Source: Serratia proteamaculans_D (GTDB lineage Bacteria > Pseudomonadota > Gammaproteobacteria > Enterobacterales > Enterobacteriaceae). From it: DNA of 64,000 nt. The notes under the pieces were generated by a model. The model was given only the letters and a program-made list of their open reading frames with translations, was not told the DNA's origin and did no database searches. Both the position numbers and the translations under genes were made by a program. The DNA is taken from NCBI RefSeq assembly GCF_049959315.1, contig NZ_CP188201.1. One strand, written 5' to 3'. This document shows positions 8,344-16,526 of the stretch, in pieces (positions within the stretch are counted from its first letter, which is position 1; each line of letters opens with the position of its first letter).

Positions 8344-9453
8344 ATGTGCGATTGCAACCACGCTTTTCACGCTGACGTTGTCGGCAGTCTGTTGCGCCCC
8401 GCAGCGCTGAAAACCGCTCGTCAACAGTTTCAACAAGGCGAAATTGATGCTTCTGATCTGCGGGCGGTTGAGGACGAGCAGATCCGTCTGGCCGTGGCCA
8501 AACAGCAAGAGCTCGGCCTGGCAGTGGTGACTGACGGCGAATTTCGCCGGGCGTGGTGGCACTTTGATTTTCTGGAGGGGCTGGACGGCGTGGAAGGTTA
8601 TGACGCAGAACAGGGGATCCAGTTCAATGGCGTGCAAACCCGGGCGCGCAGTATCAAGGTGGTCGGCAAGTTGGGCTTTAACCCACAGCATCCGATGCTG
8701 ACAGATTTCCGTTTCCTGAAGGCGATCGCCGGTGATACGGTGCCGAAAATGACCATTCCAAGCCCGAGCGTGCTGCACTTTCGCGGTGGGCGCAAGGCCA
8801 TCGACAGTCAGGTCTACCCGGATCTGGACGCCTATTTCAACGACTTGGCCCAGACCTATCGCGATGCGATCAAGGCATTTTATGATGCCGGTTGCCGCTA
8901 CCTGCAGTTGGATGACACCGTCTGGGCCTACCTGTGTTCAGACGATCAACGCCGGCAGATCCGCGAGCGCGGAGAGGATCCGGATCGTCTGGCGCGTATT
9001 TACGCCGATGTGTTGAATGCGGCGATCGCCGACAAGCCGGTCGATCTGACCATTGGGCTGCACGTTTGCCGCGGCAACTTCCGCTCCACCTGGATCTCCG
9101 AAGGCGGCTATGAGCCGGTGGCGGAGATCTTGTTTGGGCAGGTGAATATCGATGCCTTCTTCCTGGAGTATGACAATGAACGCTCCGGTGGGTTTGAGCC
9201 GTTGCGTTTTATTAAACCAGGTAAACAGCAGGTGGTACTGGGGCTGATTACTACTAAAAATGGCGAACTGGAGAACCCCGAACAGGTGAAACAGCGTCTT
9301 GAGGAGGCCGCGCAGTTTGTCGACCACAGCCAACTTTGCCTCAGCACCCAGTGCGGTTTTGCCTCGACCGAAGAGGGCAACAGCCTGAGTGAATCGCAGC
9401 AGTGGAATAAACTGCAAAGCGTGGTGAATATCGCCCGGCAGGTTTGGGAGTAG
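8344..9453 (+). CDS. Short MetE-like (YxjG-type) methionine synthase
   Basis: A 369-residue protein of the cobalamin-independent methionine synthase family (YxjG/YxjH type), corresponding to the catalytic C-terminal half of MetE only (full MetE is about 750 residues). Probable zinc ligands are present: His-X-Cys in GLHVCRGNF (about 240-242), a Glu in FLEYDN, and Cys in STQCGFAS (about 335). It would make methionine from homocysteine, but the methyl donor of such short forms varies (methyltetrahydrofolate, S-methyl compounds or others) and cannot be read here. Tandem met boxes upstream strongly link it to the methionine regulon. Transcribed alone. Confidence 0.85.
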   Translation: MCDCNHAFHADVVGSLLRPAALKTARQQFQQGEIDASDLRAVEDEQIRLAVAKQQELGLAVVTDGEFRRAWWHFDFLEGLDGVEGYDAEQGIQFNGVQTRARSIKVVGKLGFNPQHPMLTDFRFLKAIAGDTVPKMTIPSPSVLHFRGGRKAIDSQVYPDLDAYFNDLAQTYRDAIKAFYDAGCRYLQLDDTVWAYLCSDDQRRQIRERGEDPDRLARIYADVLNAAIADKPVDLTIGLHVCRGNFRSTWISEGGYEPVAEILFGQVNIDAFFLEYDNERSGGFEPLRFIKPGKQQVVLGLITTKNGELENPEQVKQRLEEAAQFVDHSQLCLSTQCGFASTEEGNSLSESQQWNKLQSVVNIARQVWE

Positions 9454-9755
9454 CGAAAAACTCGTTCAGACCGCGCGAAAACTGGCTGTTTATTGGCGTT
9501 TTCGCGCGGTGGTTAACCATAGGCTTCACGTTTTGTGAATGCGTTGCTCAAAAATGATACAAATCATGTATTGTATATTTATTGATAGCCACTATGATCG
9601 ACTGGTGTGGAAAGATTATCTGGTCTATAACTCTGCTTTTTGTCATGCGTCTTGCCTTACAACGCTATAAACGTTTAACTTAGCCCTCGTTGTCGGACTA
9701 AACCTCCATTTATAACTCCTAAAACTCTGCCCATCATCATGAGTGGTCACTTTCG

Positions 9756-9799
9756 AATAAGGACAAAACGCCGGACGTTATGCGTTTTCTGCTCTTATT
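9756..9799 (+). other. brnQ leader stem-loop 1
   Basis: AATAAG (9756-9761) pairs with CTTATT (9794-9799) and AAAACGC (9765-9771) with GCGTTTT (9782-9788), giving a two-segment stem with a 10-nt loop about 100 nt before the brnQ start. Confidence 0.55.
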
Positions 9800-9831
9800 G
9801 GTCTCGCGATGAAATGGCAAGCCGGCAACCG

Positions 9832-9870
9832 GGTGGGGCATAACGCCACCACCTATCGGGCACTTTTTTT
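9832..9870 (+). terminator. Terminator-like hairpin in the brnQ leader
   Basis: GGTGG-GGC (9832-9839) pairs with GCC-A-CCACC (9845-9853), followed after ten nucleotides by seven Ts (9864-9870), 26 nt before the brnQ ATG. The gap between stem and T-run makes it non-canonical. It could be an attenuator for brnQ or the end of a short leader RNA. Confidence 0.45.
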
Positions 9871-9896
9871 CATTTGAACAGGCAACACGACATCGT

Positions 9897-11216
9897 ATGA
9901 GTCATCGTTTAACGTCAAAAGATATTATCGCATTGGGTTTTATGACCTTTGCCTTATTCGTCGGCGCCGGGAATATCATTTTCCCGCCGATGGTCGGTTT
10001 ACAGTCCGGTGAACACGTCTGGACTGCAGCTATCGGCTTCCTGATCACTGCCGTCGGTCTACCGGTGATGACGGTGATCGCGCTGGCCCGTGTCGGTGGC
10101 GGCATTGACGCCCTGAGTACGCCCATTGGGCGTCGCGCCGGTCTGCTGCTGGCGACCGTCTGCTATCTGGCCGTCGGCCCGCTTTTCGCCACCCCGCGTA
10201 CCGCGACCGTCTCCTTTGAAGTGGGTATTGCACCGCTGACCGGTGACGGCGCCATGCCGCTGTTTATTTACAGCCTGGTGTATTTCGCGCTGGTGATCGG
10301 CATTTCTTTGTATCCGGGCCGCCTGCTCGATACCGTCGGCCACGTACTGGCGCCGCTGAAAATTGTTGCGCTTGGCGCGCTGGGTATTGCCGCGCTGGCC
10401 TGGCCTGCGGGCACGCCAATTCCGGCGACCGAGGTTTATCAGAACGTTCCATTCTCTACCGGCTTCGTTAACGGCTATCTGACCATGGATACGCTGGGCG
10501 CACTGGTCTTCGGCATCGTCATCGTTAACGCCGCGCGTTCCCGTGGTGTGAAGGATGCCAAATTGCTGACGCGTTACACCATTCTGGCGGGCCTGATCGC
10601 CGGTGTCGGTCTGACGCTGGTTTACCTGAGCCTGTTCAAGCTGGGTTCCGGCAGCGGTGTGCTGGTGCCTGACGCCACCAACGGCGCGGTGATCCTGCAT
10701 GCTTACGTACAGAATACCTTCGGCGGTCTGGGCAGCTTCTTCCTGGCGGCGCTGATCTTTATCGCCTGTATGGTGACTGCGGTTGGCCTGACCTGCGCCT
10801 GTGCCGAGTTCTTTGCCCAATACCTGCCGTTCTCTTACAAGACGCTGGTGTTCATTTTGGGTCTGTTCTCGATGCTGGTTTCCAACCTGGGCCTGAGCCA
10901 TCTGATCCAGATCTCTATCCCGGTACTGACCGCGATTTATCCGCCATGTATCGTGCTGGTGGTACTGAGTTTCACTCAGCGCTGGTGGAACAGCGCACCG
11001 CGTATCATCGCGCCGGTGATGTTAGTCAGCCTGTTGTTTGGTATCCTTGACGCGGTGAAAGCGTCTACCTTCCAGCATTTCCTGCCGGATTGGACCAATC
11101 ACCTGCCATTGGCGGGTCAGGGACTGGCATGGTTGCCGCCGTCGCTGCTGATGCTGGTGCTGGTCGCAATTTATGACCGGGTTTGTTCGCGCTCTGAAGT
11201 GACCGCGCACTCCTAA
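9897..11216 (+). CDS. brnQ: Branched-chain amino acid:cation symporter BrnQ
   Basis: LIVCS-family inner-membrane symporter taking up leucine, isoleucine and valine with a cation. 439 residues, the same as E. coli, with about twelve hydrophobic segments. Signature stretches include ALGFMTFALFVGAGNIIFPP (residues 12-31), VGPLFATPRTATVSFE and the LTCACAEFFAQY region. ATG 9897 gives MSHRLTSKDIIALGF, matching the family start; the RBS is weak. It has its own terminator, and the long structured leader suggests post-initiation control. Confidence 0.97.
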   Translation: MSHRLTSKDIIALGFMTFALFVGAGNIIFPPMVGLQSGEHVWTAAIGFLITAVGLPVMTVIALARVGGGIDALSTPIGRRAGLLLATVCYLAVGPLFATPRTATVSFEVGIAPLTGDGAMPLFIYSLVYFALVIGISLYPGRLLDTVGHVLAPLKIVALGALGIAALAWPAGTPIPATEVYQNVPFSTGFVNGYLTMDTLGALVFGIVIVNAARSRGVKDAKLLTRYTILAGLIAGVGLTLVYLSLFKLGSGSGVLVPDATNGAVILHAYVQNTFGGLGSFFLAALIFIACMVTAVGLTCACAEFFAQYLPFSYKTLVFILGLFSMLVSNLGLSHLIQISIPVLTAIYPPCIVLVVLSFTQRWWNSAPRIIAPVMLVSLLFGILDAVKASTFQHFLPDWTNHLPLAGQGLAWLPPSLLMLVLVAIYDRVCSRSEVTAHS

Positions 11217-11235
11217 TTCCCCGGCTAAATTTTGG

Positions 11236-11261
11236 GCCACGGACTTGTCCGTGGCTTTTTT
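11236..11261 (+). terminator. Terminator of brnQ
   Basis: Perfect 9-bp stem GCCACGGAC / GTCCGTGGC with TT loop, followed by six Ts: a strong Rho-independent terminator between brnQ and proY. Confidence 0.9.
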
Positions 11262-11287
11262 ACGTTTAAAAAACACGGGTTATCTTC

Positions 11288-12694
11288 ATGCAACAACAGT
11301 CACCCGCCGCTCCTGCGGCCAATAAGCTGAAACGCGGCCTCAGTACGCGCCACATTCGCTTTATGGCGTTGGGTTCGGCTATCGGCACCGGTCTGTTCTA
11401 CGGTTCGGCGGACGCCATTAAAATGGCCGGCCCGAGCGTTTTGCTGGCCTACCTGATTGGCGGTATTGTCGCCTTTATCATCATGCGCGCGCTGGGCGAG
11501 ATGTCGGTCAACAACCCGCAGGCCAGTTCGTTTTCACGTTATGCGCAGGACTATCTTGGCCCGATGGCCGGATATATCACCGGCTGGACTTACTGCTTTG
11601 AAATCCTGATTGTCGCGATTGCCGACGTGACGGCGTTCGGTATCTATATGGGAATTTGGTTCCCAGAGGTGCCGCATTGGATTTGGGTGCTGAGTGTGGT
11701 GCTGGTGATTGGTGCCATCAACCTGATGAGCGTGAAGGTGTTCGGTGAGCTGGAGTTTTGGTTCTCGTTCTTCAAAGTGGCCACCATCATCATCATGATT
11801 GCTGCCGGTATCGGCATCATCATCTGGGGGATTGGCAACGGCGGACAGCCGACCGGTATCCATAACCTGTGGTCTAACGGCGGCTTCTTCAGTAACGGCT
11901 TTATCGGCATGATCCTGTCGCTGCAGTTGGTGATGTTTGCCTACGGCGGTATCGAAATTATCGGTATCACCGCCGGTGAAGCCAAAGATCCGAAAAGCTC
12001 GATTCCCAAGGCCATCAACTCGGTGCCGTGGCGTATTCTGGTGTTCTACGTCGGTACGCTGTTCGTCATTATGTCGATTTACCCGTGGAACCAGGTGGGT
12101 ACCAATGGCAGTCCGTTCGTGCTGACCTTCCAGCACATGGGCATTACCGTGGCGGCGGGTATCCTTAACTTTGTGGTGATCACCGCGTCGCTGTCCGCGA
12201 TTAACAGCGATGTGTTTGGCGTTGGCCGCATGCTGCACGGCATGGCTGAGCAGGGCCACGCGCCGAAGATATTCAGCAAGGTCTCCAAACGCGGTATTCC
12301 GTGGGTTACGGTGGTGGTGATGATGCTGGCGCTGTTGTTGGCGGTGTATCTCAACTACATCATGCCGGAAAACGTGTTCCTGGTGATTGCCTCCCTGGCG
12401 ACCTTCGCCACCGTGTGGGTGTGGATCATGATCCTGTTCTCGCAGATTGCCTTCCGTCGTAGCCTGAGCAAAGAGCAGGTGAAAAACCTGGCCTTCCCGC
12501 TGCGCGGCGGCGTATTTACCTCGGTGGTGGCGATCATCTTCCTGGTGTTTATCATCGGCCTGATTGGCTACTTCCCAACCACCCGCGTATCGCTGTATGC
12601 CGGTCTGGTCTGGGTAGTGGTGCTATTGGCGGGGTACTACTTCAAGCTCAACCACCAGAAGAAACTGGCAGTGCTGGCGCAGCAGCAAGATTGA
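11288..12694 (+). CDS. proY: Proline-specific permease ProY
   Basis: Amino-acid transporter (AAT) family permease of the APC superfamily with about twelve membrane segments. 468 residues; strongly resembles E. coli ProY from KLKRGLSTRHIRFMALGSAI onward, including the MAGPSVLLAYLIGG, RALGEMSV and ITAGEAKDP motifs. Proline is the assigned substrate from genetic work on the family; in E. coli the gene is weakly expressed. It follows brnQ as in E. coli, with an intervening terminator, so it probably has its own or read-through transcription. Confidence 0.94.
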   Translation: MQQQSPAAPAANKLKRGLSTRHIRFMALGSAIGTGLFYGSADAIKMAGPSVLLAYLIGGIVAFIIMRALGEMSVNNPQASSFSRYAQDYLGPMAGYITGWTYCFEILIVAIADVTAFGIYMGIWFPEVPHWIWVLSVVLVIGAINLMSVKVFGELEFWFSFFKVATIIIMIAAGIGIIIWGIGNGGQPTGIHNLWSNGGFFSNGFIGMILSLQLVMFAYGGIEIIGITAGEAKDPKSSIPKAINSVPWRILVFYVGTLFVIMSIYPWNQVGTNGSPFVLTFQHMGITVAAGILNFVVITASLSAINSDVFGVGRMLHGMAEQGHAPKIFSKVSKRGIPWVTVVVMMLALLLAVYLNYIMPENVFLVIASLATFATVWVWIMILFSQIAFRRSLSKEQVKNLAFPLRGGVFTSVVAIIFLVFIIGLIGYFPTTRVSLYAGLVWVVVLLAGYYFKLNHQKKLAVLAQQQD

Positions 12695-12702
12695 AAATGA
12701 AA

Positions 12703-12728
12703 ACACCGGCCATGCGCCGGTGTTTTTT
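12703..12728 (+). terminator. Terminator of proY
   Basis: ACACCGGC / GCCGGTGT stem with a 5-nt loop, preceded by As and followed by seven Ts. The right edge touches the stop codon of the convergent small gene at 12728, so on the minus strand it may also terminate that gene. Confidence 0.88.
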
Positions 12729-12991
12729 TATCGATTTTCCTCGGGTTCATCGTCGCCGGAGGCGCGGGCCTCAATGCGCAGGCTGCTGTCGTTGAGGCGT
12801 TCTTCATTCTCGTCGCCTGCCGCGCGTGCCAGCATCTCGCTGATATCCTGCATGTTGCGGCTCAGGGTACTCAGTGCCGGCTGCAAGGTCTGGCTCATAC
12901 GGCTTTCGTCCAGCGAGGCGTTGTGCAAGCAGCCAATAAACATCAGGGCGGCCAACAAGCTAAACAGCCGGTGGCGTAGTGGTTTCAGCAA
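12728..12991 (-). CDS. Small putative lipoprotein, function unknown
   Basis: An 87-residue reading frame with an N-terminal basic stretch (LKPLRHR), a hydrophobic segment and a lipobox-like FIGC near residue 21, followed by an acidic, helical tail rich in Glu, Asp and Arg (ERLNDSSLRIEARASGDD). The start is TTG, chosen because AAGGA lies about 8 nt upstream and because it yields a proper signal peptide. It is not recognised as a named family. It lies downstream of the mscM-like gene on the same strand (131-bp gap) and converges on proY. Codon usage looks native. Confidence 0.6.
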   Translation of the reverse strand: MLKPLRHRLFSLLAALMFIGCLHNASLDESRMSQTLQPALSTLSRNMQDISEMLARAAGDENEERLNDSSLRIEARASGDDEPEENR

Positions 12992-13122
12992 TCCTCTTTT
13001 CCTTCAGCGGGCGTTAATCAATGTATTAACGCTGTTTTTATGCTGAAAGAAAAGCGGACTGAGACATCCGTTGCTCCTGGGTTGAGAGTCATTTCCGGCA
13101 GAAACAGTTACGTCAGCTTGCG

Positions 13123-14388
13123 TCAGGAAATCTCTGCCGTTTGCCGCATTTGGCTGAGCATGCTGCGCATGTCGTTGCCGGTTGGCGTTTGATGTACCCG
13201 CAGGTCGAATTCGTTAATCACCGCCAGAATATGGTCAAAAATATCCGATTGAATACTTTCGTATTCCGCCCAGACCGTGGTGTTGGTGAAGGCATAGATT
13301 TCCAACGGCAATCCTTCCGGCAGCGGGGCCAACTGACGCACCATCAGCGTCATATTCTGGTGAATATTTGGGTGGGCGCGCAGGTATGCCACCAGATACG
13401 CGCGCAGCGTACCCAGATTGGTCAGGCGTCGTCCGTTTAGTGGGGAACTGAGATCTACGGCAATCTGCTGGTTATGTTGACTCAACTCCTGCGTTTTATC
13501 GTTCAGATAACGTTGCAGCAGCGGATTGCGGTTCAGCCGCTGTTGCTCTTCATCCGACAGGAAATGGACGCTGGTGGTATCGATATTGATGCTGCGCTTG
13601 ATGCGGCGTCCGCCGGATTCCGACATGGAACGCCAGTTTTTAAAGGAGTCGGAAATCAGCGCGTAGGTTGGAATGGTGGTGACGGTATTATCCCAGTTAC
13701 GCACTTTTACCGTGGTCAGGCCTATGTCGGTGACCGCGCCGTCTGCGCCGTACTTTGGCATCTCCAGCCAGTCGCCAATGGTCAGCATATCGTTGGCAGA
13801 TAGCTGAATACCGGCCACCAGACCGAGGATCGGGTCTTTAAACACCAACATCAGCACGGCGGTCATCGCCCCCAGGCCGCTGAGCAGCAGCAATGGCGAT
13901 TTGCCCATCAACAAGGACACGATCATGATGCCAATCAGAATGGCGGCTACCAGCTTCAGCCCCTGGAAAATACCGCGCAACGGCAACTGGTTTGAAATCG
14001 GGCTTTGGCGCAGCATCGCCAACAGCGTATCGAGCAGGGAAAACAACGACAGCAGAGCGAAGCCCATGATCCACACCTGGGCGGCGGTGACGATAATCGC
14101 CTGCGTCTGGCCACCGGCGTGTAACCACAGTACCGCCTGCAGATTAATGATCACCCCCTGTAATAACAACGCCATACGCTGAAACAGTTTGTACTGGGTG
14201 ATTGCCTGCTGCCAGACGCGCTGCGATTGCTGGCCACGGCGCTGGATCGCCTTCAGCACCACGCGGTGCAGCACCAGATGGATCGCCACCGAAATCAGAA
14301 CGATCAGCCCCAGCACCATCAGCAGAGACATCACCCCACTAAATTCCAGCCCGAACTTCTCCAGCCACAGGGTTATCTGTTGTTGCAT
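13123..14388 (-). CDS. Mechanosensitive channel, YbdG/MscM type
   Basis: MscS-superfamily membrane channel that opens on hypo-osmotic shock. About five hydrophobic segments occupy residues 20-190, then the MscS core: glycine/alanine-rich pore helix (LLLLSGLGAMTAVLMLVFK), VAGIQLSANDML and the beta domain with DGAVTDIGLTTVKVRNWDN and TIPTYALISDSFKNW. These last motifs closely match E. coli YbdG (415 residues; here 421). The start at 14388 (MQQQITLW) has an excellent RBS, AAAGGAG. The gene is absent from this position in E. coli, where malZ follows proY. Confidence 0.9.
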   Translation of the reverse strand: MQQQITLWLEKFGLEFSGVMSLLMVLGLIVLISVAIHLVLHRVVLKAIQRRGQQSQRVWQQAITQYKLFQRMALLLQGVIINLQAVLWLHAGGQTQAIIVTAAQVWIMGFALLSLFSLLDTLLAMLRQSPISNQLPLRGIFQGLKLVAAILIGIMIVSLLMGKSPLLLLSGLGAMTAVLMLVFKDPILGLVAGIQLSANDMLTIGDWLEMPKYGADGAVTDIGLTTVKVRNWDNTVTTIPTYALISDSFKNWRSMSESGGRRIKRSINIDTTSVHFLSDEEQQRLNRNPLLQRYLNDKTQELSQHNQQIAVDLSSPLNGRRLTNLGTLRAYLVAYLRAHPNIHQNMTLMVRQLAPLPEGLPLEIYAFTNTTVWAEYESIQSDIFDHILAVINEFDLRVHQTPTGNDMRSMLSQMRQTAEIS

Positions 14389-14512
14389 TGCCGCTCCTTT
14401 AAAAAATGTGCAAAAAATATCCAATAGACTCAAAACACGTTAGCCTAATGGCTGCGGGGCGTAATGTGCGTCTTTTTACCCTTTTTTACATAGGGTTGCC
14501 GCTGACCGACTA

Positions 14513-14535
14513 TCTCCACCCCCCGGCTCCTCCCC
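14513..14535 (-). promoter_or_regulatory. Putative tandem MalT boxes upstream of malZ
   Basis: On the minus strand GGGGAGGAGC (14526-14535) matches the MalT box GGGGA(T/G)GAGG at 9 of 10 positions and GGGGTGGAGA (14513-14522) at about 8 of 10, in the same orientation and 3 bp apart. malZ is MalT-regulated in E. coli, which supports the reading; the purine-rich context makes chance matches easier. Confidence 0.5.
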
Positions 14536-14637
14536 GAGTTAACCGGCCAGAGAGGAGGGGGACTGGCACTCAACGTGGCATTGTTCGTGGCATTGAATAA
14601 CGTCGTCGATTTCGTTTTGTACAGCAGGAGGAAAGTC

Positions 14638-16461
14638 ATGCTGAACGCCTGGCATCAACCGGTCCCACCCTTCGTGGTGAAGAAGGGGCAGCGCCTGGAT
14701 ATCACGCTGTGGTTACAGGGTGATGATTTGCCCGAACGGGTATTTTTACGTGCCGAACCTGATAATGAAGAATGGCTGCTGATCATGAAAGCTCAGCAGG
14801 CGGGGGGGTTGCACCGCTATCAGGCCAGTTTGACGCTCAATGAAGGTGAGCCAACCCGTCGTTACTGTTTCAAGCTGGTTTGGGCCGATCGTCAGCAATG
14901 GTTCGGCCCCCAGGGCTGGTCAGTGATACCGCCGGGGCAGTTGACACAGTTTGCGGTCGACGTGCCCGATAGCAGCCCGGCCTGGGTGGCGGATCAGATT
15001 TTTTATCAAATTTTCCCCGATCGCTTTGCCAGTAGCGGGGGAGAACACGGCATTCAGAGCGGCAGTTATCGTCATCAGGCAGCCGGTTGTGATGTGGTGC
15101 GTCAGGATTGGCAACATCCGCTGGAAGACCTCCATGCCGCGTCGACCTTCTATGGTGGTGACCTGGATGGCATCAACCAAAAGCTGCCTTATTTACAGAA
15201 GCTGGGGGTGACGGCGCTGTATTTAAACCCGATTTTCACCGCGCCGAGCGTGCATAAATACGATACCGAAGACTATTACCAGGTCGATCCCTACCTCGGC
15301 GGTAACGCCGCCCTGCAGCGTTTGCGAGTGAGCACTCACAAGGTTGGGATGAAACTGGTGCTGGACGGGGTGTTTAACCATACCGGGGATTCGCATCCGT
15401 GGTTTGACCGCCATCAGCAAGGTGAGAACGGCGCTTGCCATCACCCTGATTCTCCCTATCGCGGCTGGTTTAATTTCTACCCCGATGGCCGGGCGCTCGA
15501 CTGGAAGGGTAACGCCAGCCTGCCGAAGCTCAATTTCGCTGAGCCGCAGGTGGTCGAGGCGATTTATCGCGGTGAGGGTAGCGTGGTGCGTCATTGGCTG
15601 CGGCCGCCGTACAGCATTGATGGCTGGCGGCTGGACGTGGTGCATATGCTGGGTGAGAACGGCGGGGCTAGCGGTAACTTGCAGCATCTGGCGGGTATTT
15701 ATCAGGCGGTTAAACAGGAAAATCCGCAGGCTTACGTGCTGGGTGAACATTTTGGCGATGCGCGTCGCTGGCTGCATGCCGGTGTGGAAGATGCCGCGAT
15801 GAACTATATGGGCTTTGCCCTGCCGGTGCGGGGGTTCCTCGCTGGGCTGGACGTGGCGCACCACCCGGTACAAATGGACGCGGCGGGCTGTGCCCAGTGG
15901 ATGGATGACTACCGGGCCGGGCTGCCGCATGGTCGCCAGTTGATTCAGTTCAATCAGCTTGATAGCCATGACACCGCACGTTTTCTGACGCTATTACAGG
16001 GCAATCAGGCGCGGATGCGCATGGCGGCGGTATGGCTGATGAGCTGGATCGGCGTGCCCTGCCTGTATTATGGCGATGAGATTGGCCTGGATGGCGCCAA
16101 CGACCCGTTCTGCCGCAAGCCTTTCCCGTGGGACGAAAACCAGTGGGACCAGAGCATGTTGGCCCTGTGCCAGCGTATGGCGGCACTGCGTAAACAGAGC
16201 CTGGCGCTGCGCCGTGGCGGTTGTCAGGTACTGCATGCCAGCGGGGAAACGCTGGTGTTTGTACGCATCTATCAACAGGAGCAGGTGCTGGTGGCGTTAC
16301 AACGCGGGGGCGCTGGCACAGTGACTTTGCCGCACAGTCCGCTGCTGGCCGCAGGCCAATGGCAACGGCTGGAAGGGGATGGCGAGTTGCATGACGGGCA
16401 GAATGCTGTCTCGCTGCAATTAGGCGAGGAATCAGTGACTCTGTGGCGACGAGCCGGTTAG
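14638..16461 (+). CDS. malZ: Maltodextrin glucosidase MalZ
   Basis: Cytoplasmic GH13 alpha-glucosidase releasing glucose from the reducing end of maltodextrins. 607 residues (E. coli 604-605). N-terminal beta domain (1-120), then the TIM barrel with DQIFYQIFPDRF, DGVFNHTGDSH, DGWRLDVVHMLG (nucleophile Asp), VLGEHFGD (acid/base Glu) and QLDSHDTARF (transition-state Asp). The start is the ATG with a strong AGGAGG upstream giving MLNAWHQPVPPF; an earlier in-frame codon lacks support. Probably controlled by MalT, given the boxes upstream. It converges on ggt. Confidence 0.97.
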   Translation: MLNAWHQPVPPFVVKKGQRLDITLWLQGDDLPERVFLRAEPDNEEWLLIMKAQQAGGLHRYQASLTLNEGEPTRRYCFKLVWADRQQWFGPQGWSVIPPGQLTQFAVDVPDSSPAWVADQIFYQIFPDRFASSGGEHGIQSGSYRHQAAGCDVVRQDWQHPLEDLHAASTFYGGDLDGINQKLPYLQKLGVTALYLNPIFTAPSVHKYDTEDYYQVDPYLGGNAALQRLRVSTHKVGMKLVLDGVFNHTGDSHPWFDRHQQGENGACHHPDSPYRGWFNFYPDGRALDWKGNASLPKLNFAEPQVVEAIYRGEGSVVRHWLRPPYSIDGWRLDVVHMLGENGGASGNLQHLAGIYQAVKQENPQAYVLGEHFGDARRWLHAGVEDAAMNYMGFALPVRGFLAGLDVAHHPVQMDAAGCAQWMDDYRAGLPHGRQLIQFNQLDSHDTARFLTLLQGNQARMRMAAVWLMSWIGVPCLYYGDEIGLDGANDPFCRKPFPWDENQWDQSMLALCQRMAALRKQSLALRRGGCQVLHASGETLVFVRIYQQEQVLVALQRGGAGTVTLPHSPLLAAGQWQRLEGDGELHDGQNAVSLQLGEESVTLWRRAG

Positions 16462-16470
16462 TTCGGTATA

Positions 16471-16490
16471 GGGGCCGGAATACCGGCCCC
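16471..16490. terminator. Hairpin between convergent malZ and ggt
   Basis: Perfect 8-bp GGGGCCGG / CCGGCCCC stem with an AATA loop. A second hairpin (TGGGCGT 16503-16509 with ACGCCCA 16514-16520) lies next to the ggt stop. Neither has a long U-tract. Confidence 0.55.
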
Positions 16491-16526
16491 TTGCTGGGTT
16501 AGTGGGCGTTCACACGCCCAGTCAGA

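Larger units (their letters stand above)
9454..9896 (+). other. Intergenic region with long brnQ leader
   Basis: 443 bp without a convincing gene. It holds a 12-bp inverted repeat (9470-9481 with 9499-9510, 17-nt loop) just after the MetE-like gene, an AT-rich stretch around 9550-9600, then two hairpins directly before brnQ (9756-9799 and 9832-9853), the second followed by seven Ts. A 38-codon reading frame from ATG 9554, with two ATA codons near its start, has no good RBS and is not called. Confidence 0.6.

Noticed and set aside
10059..12259. Long minus-strand frames opposite brnQ and proY
   Set aside because: Highly polar, Gln/His/Asn-rich translations are the usual shadow of membrane-protein genes; no start signals or domains.
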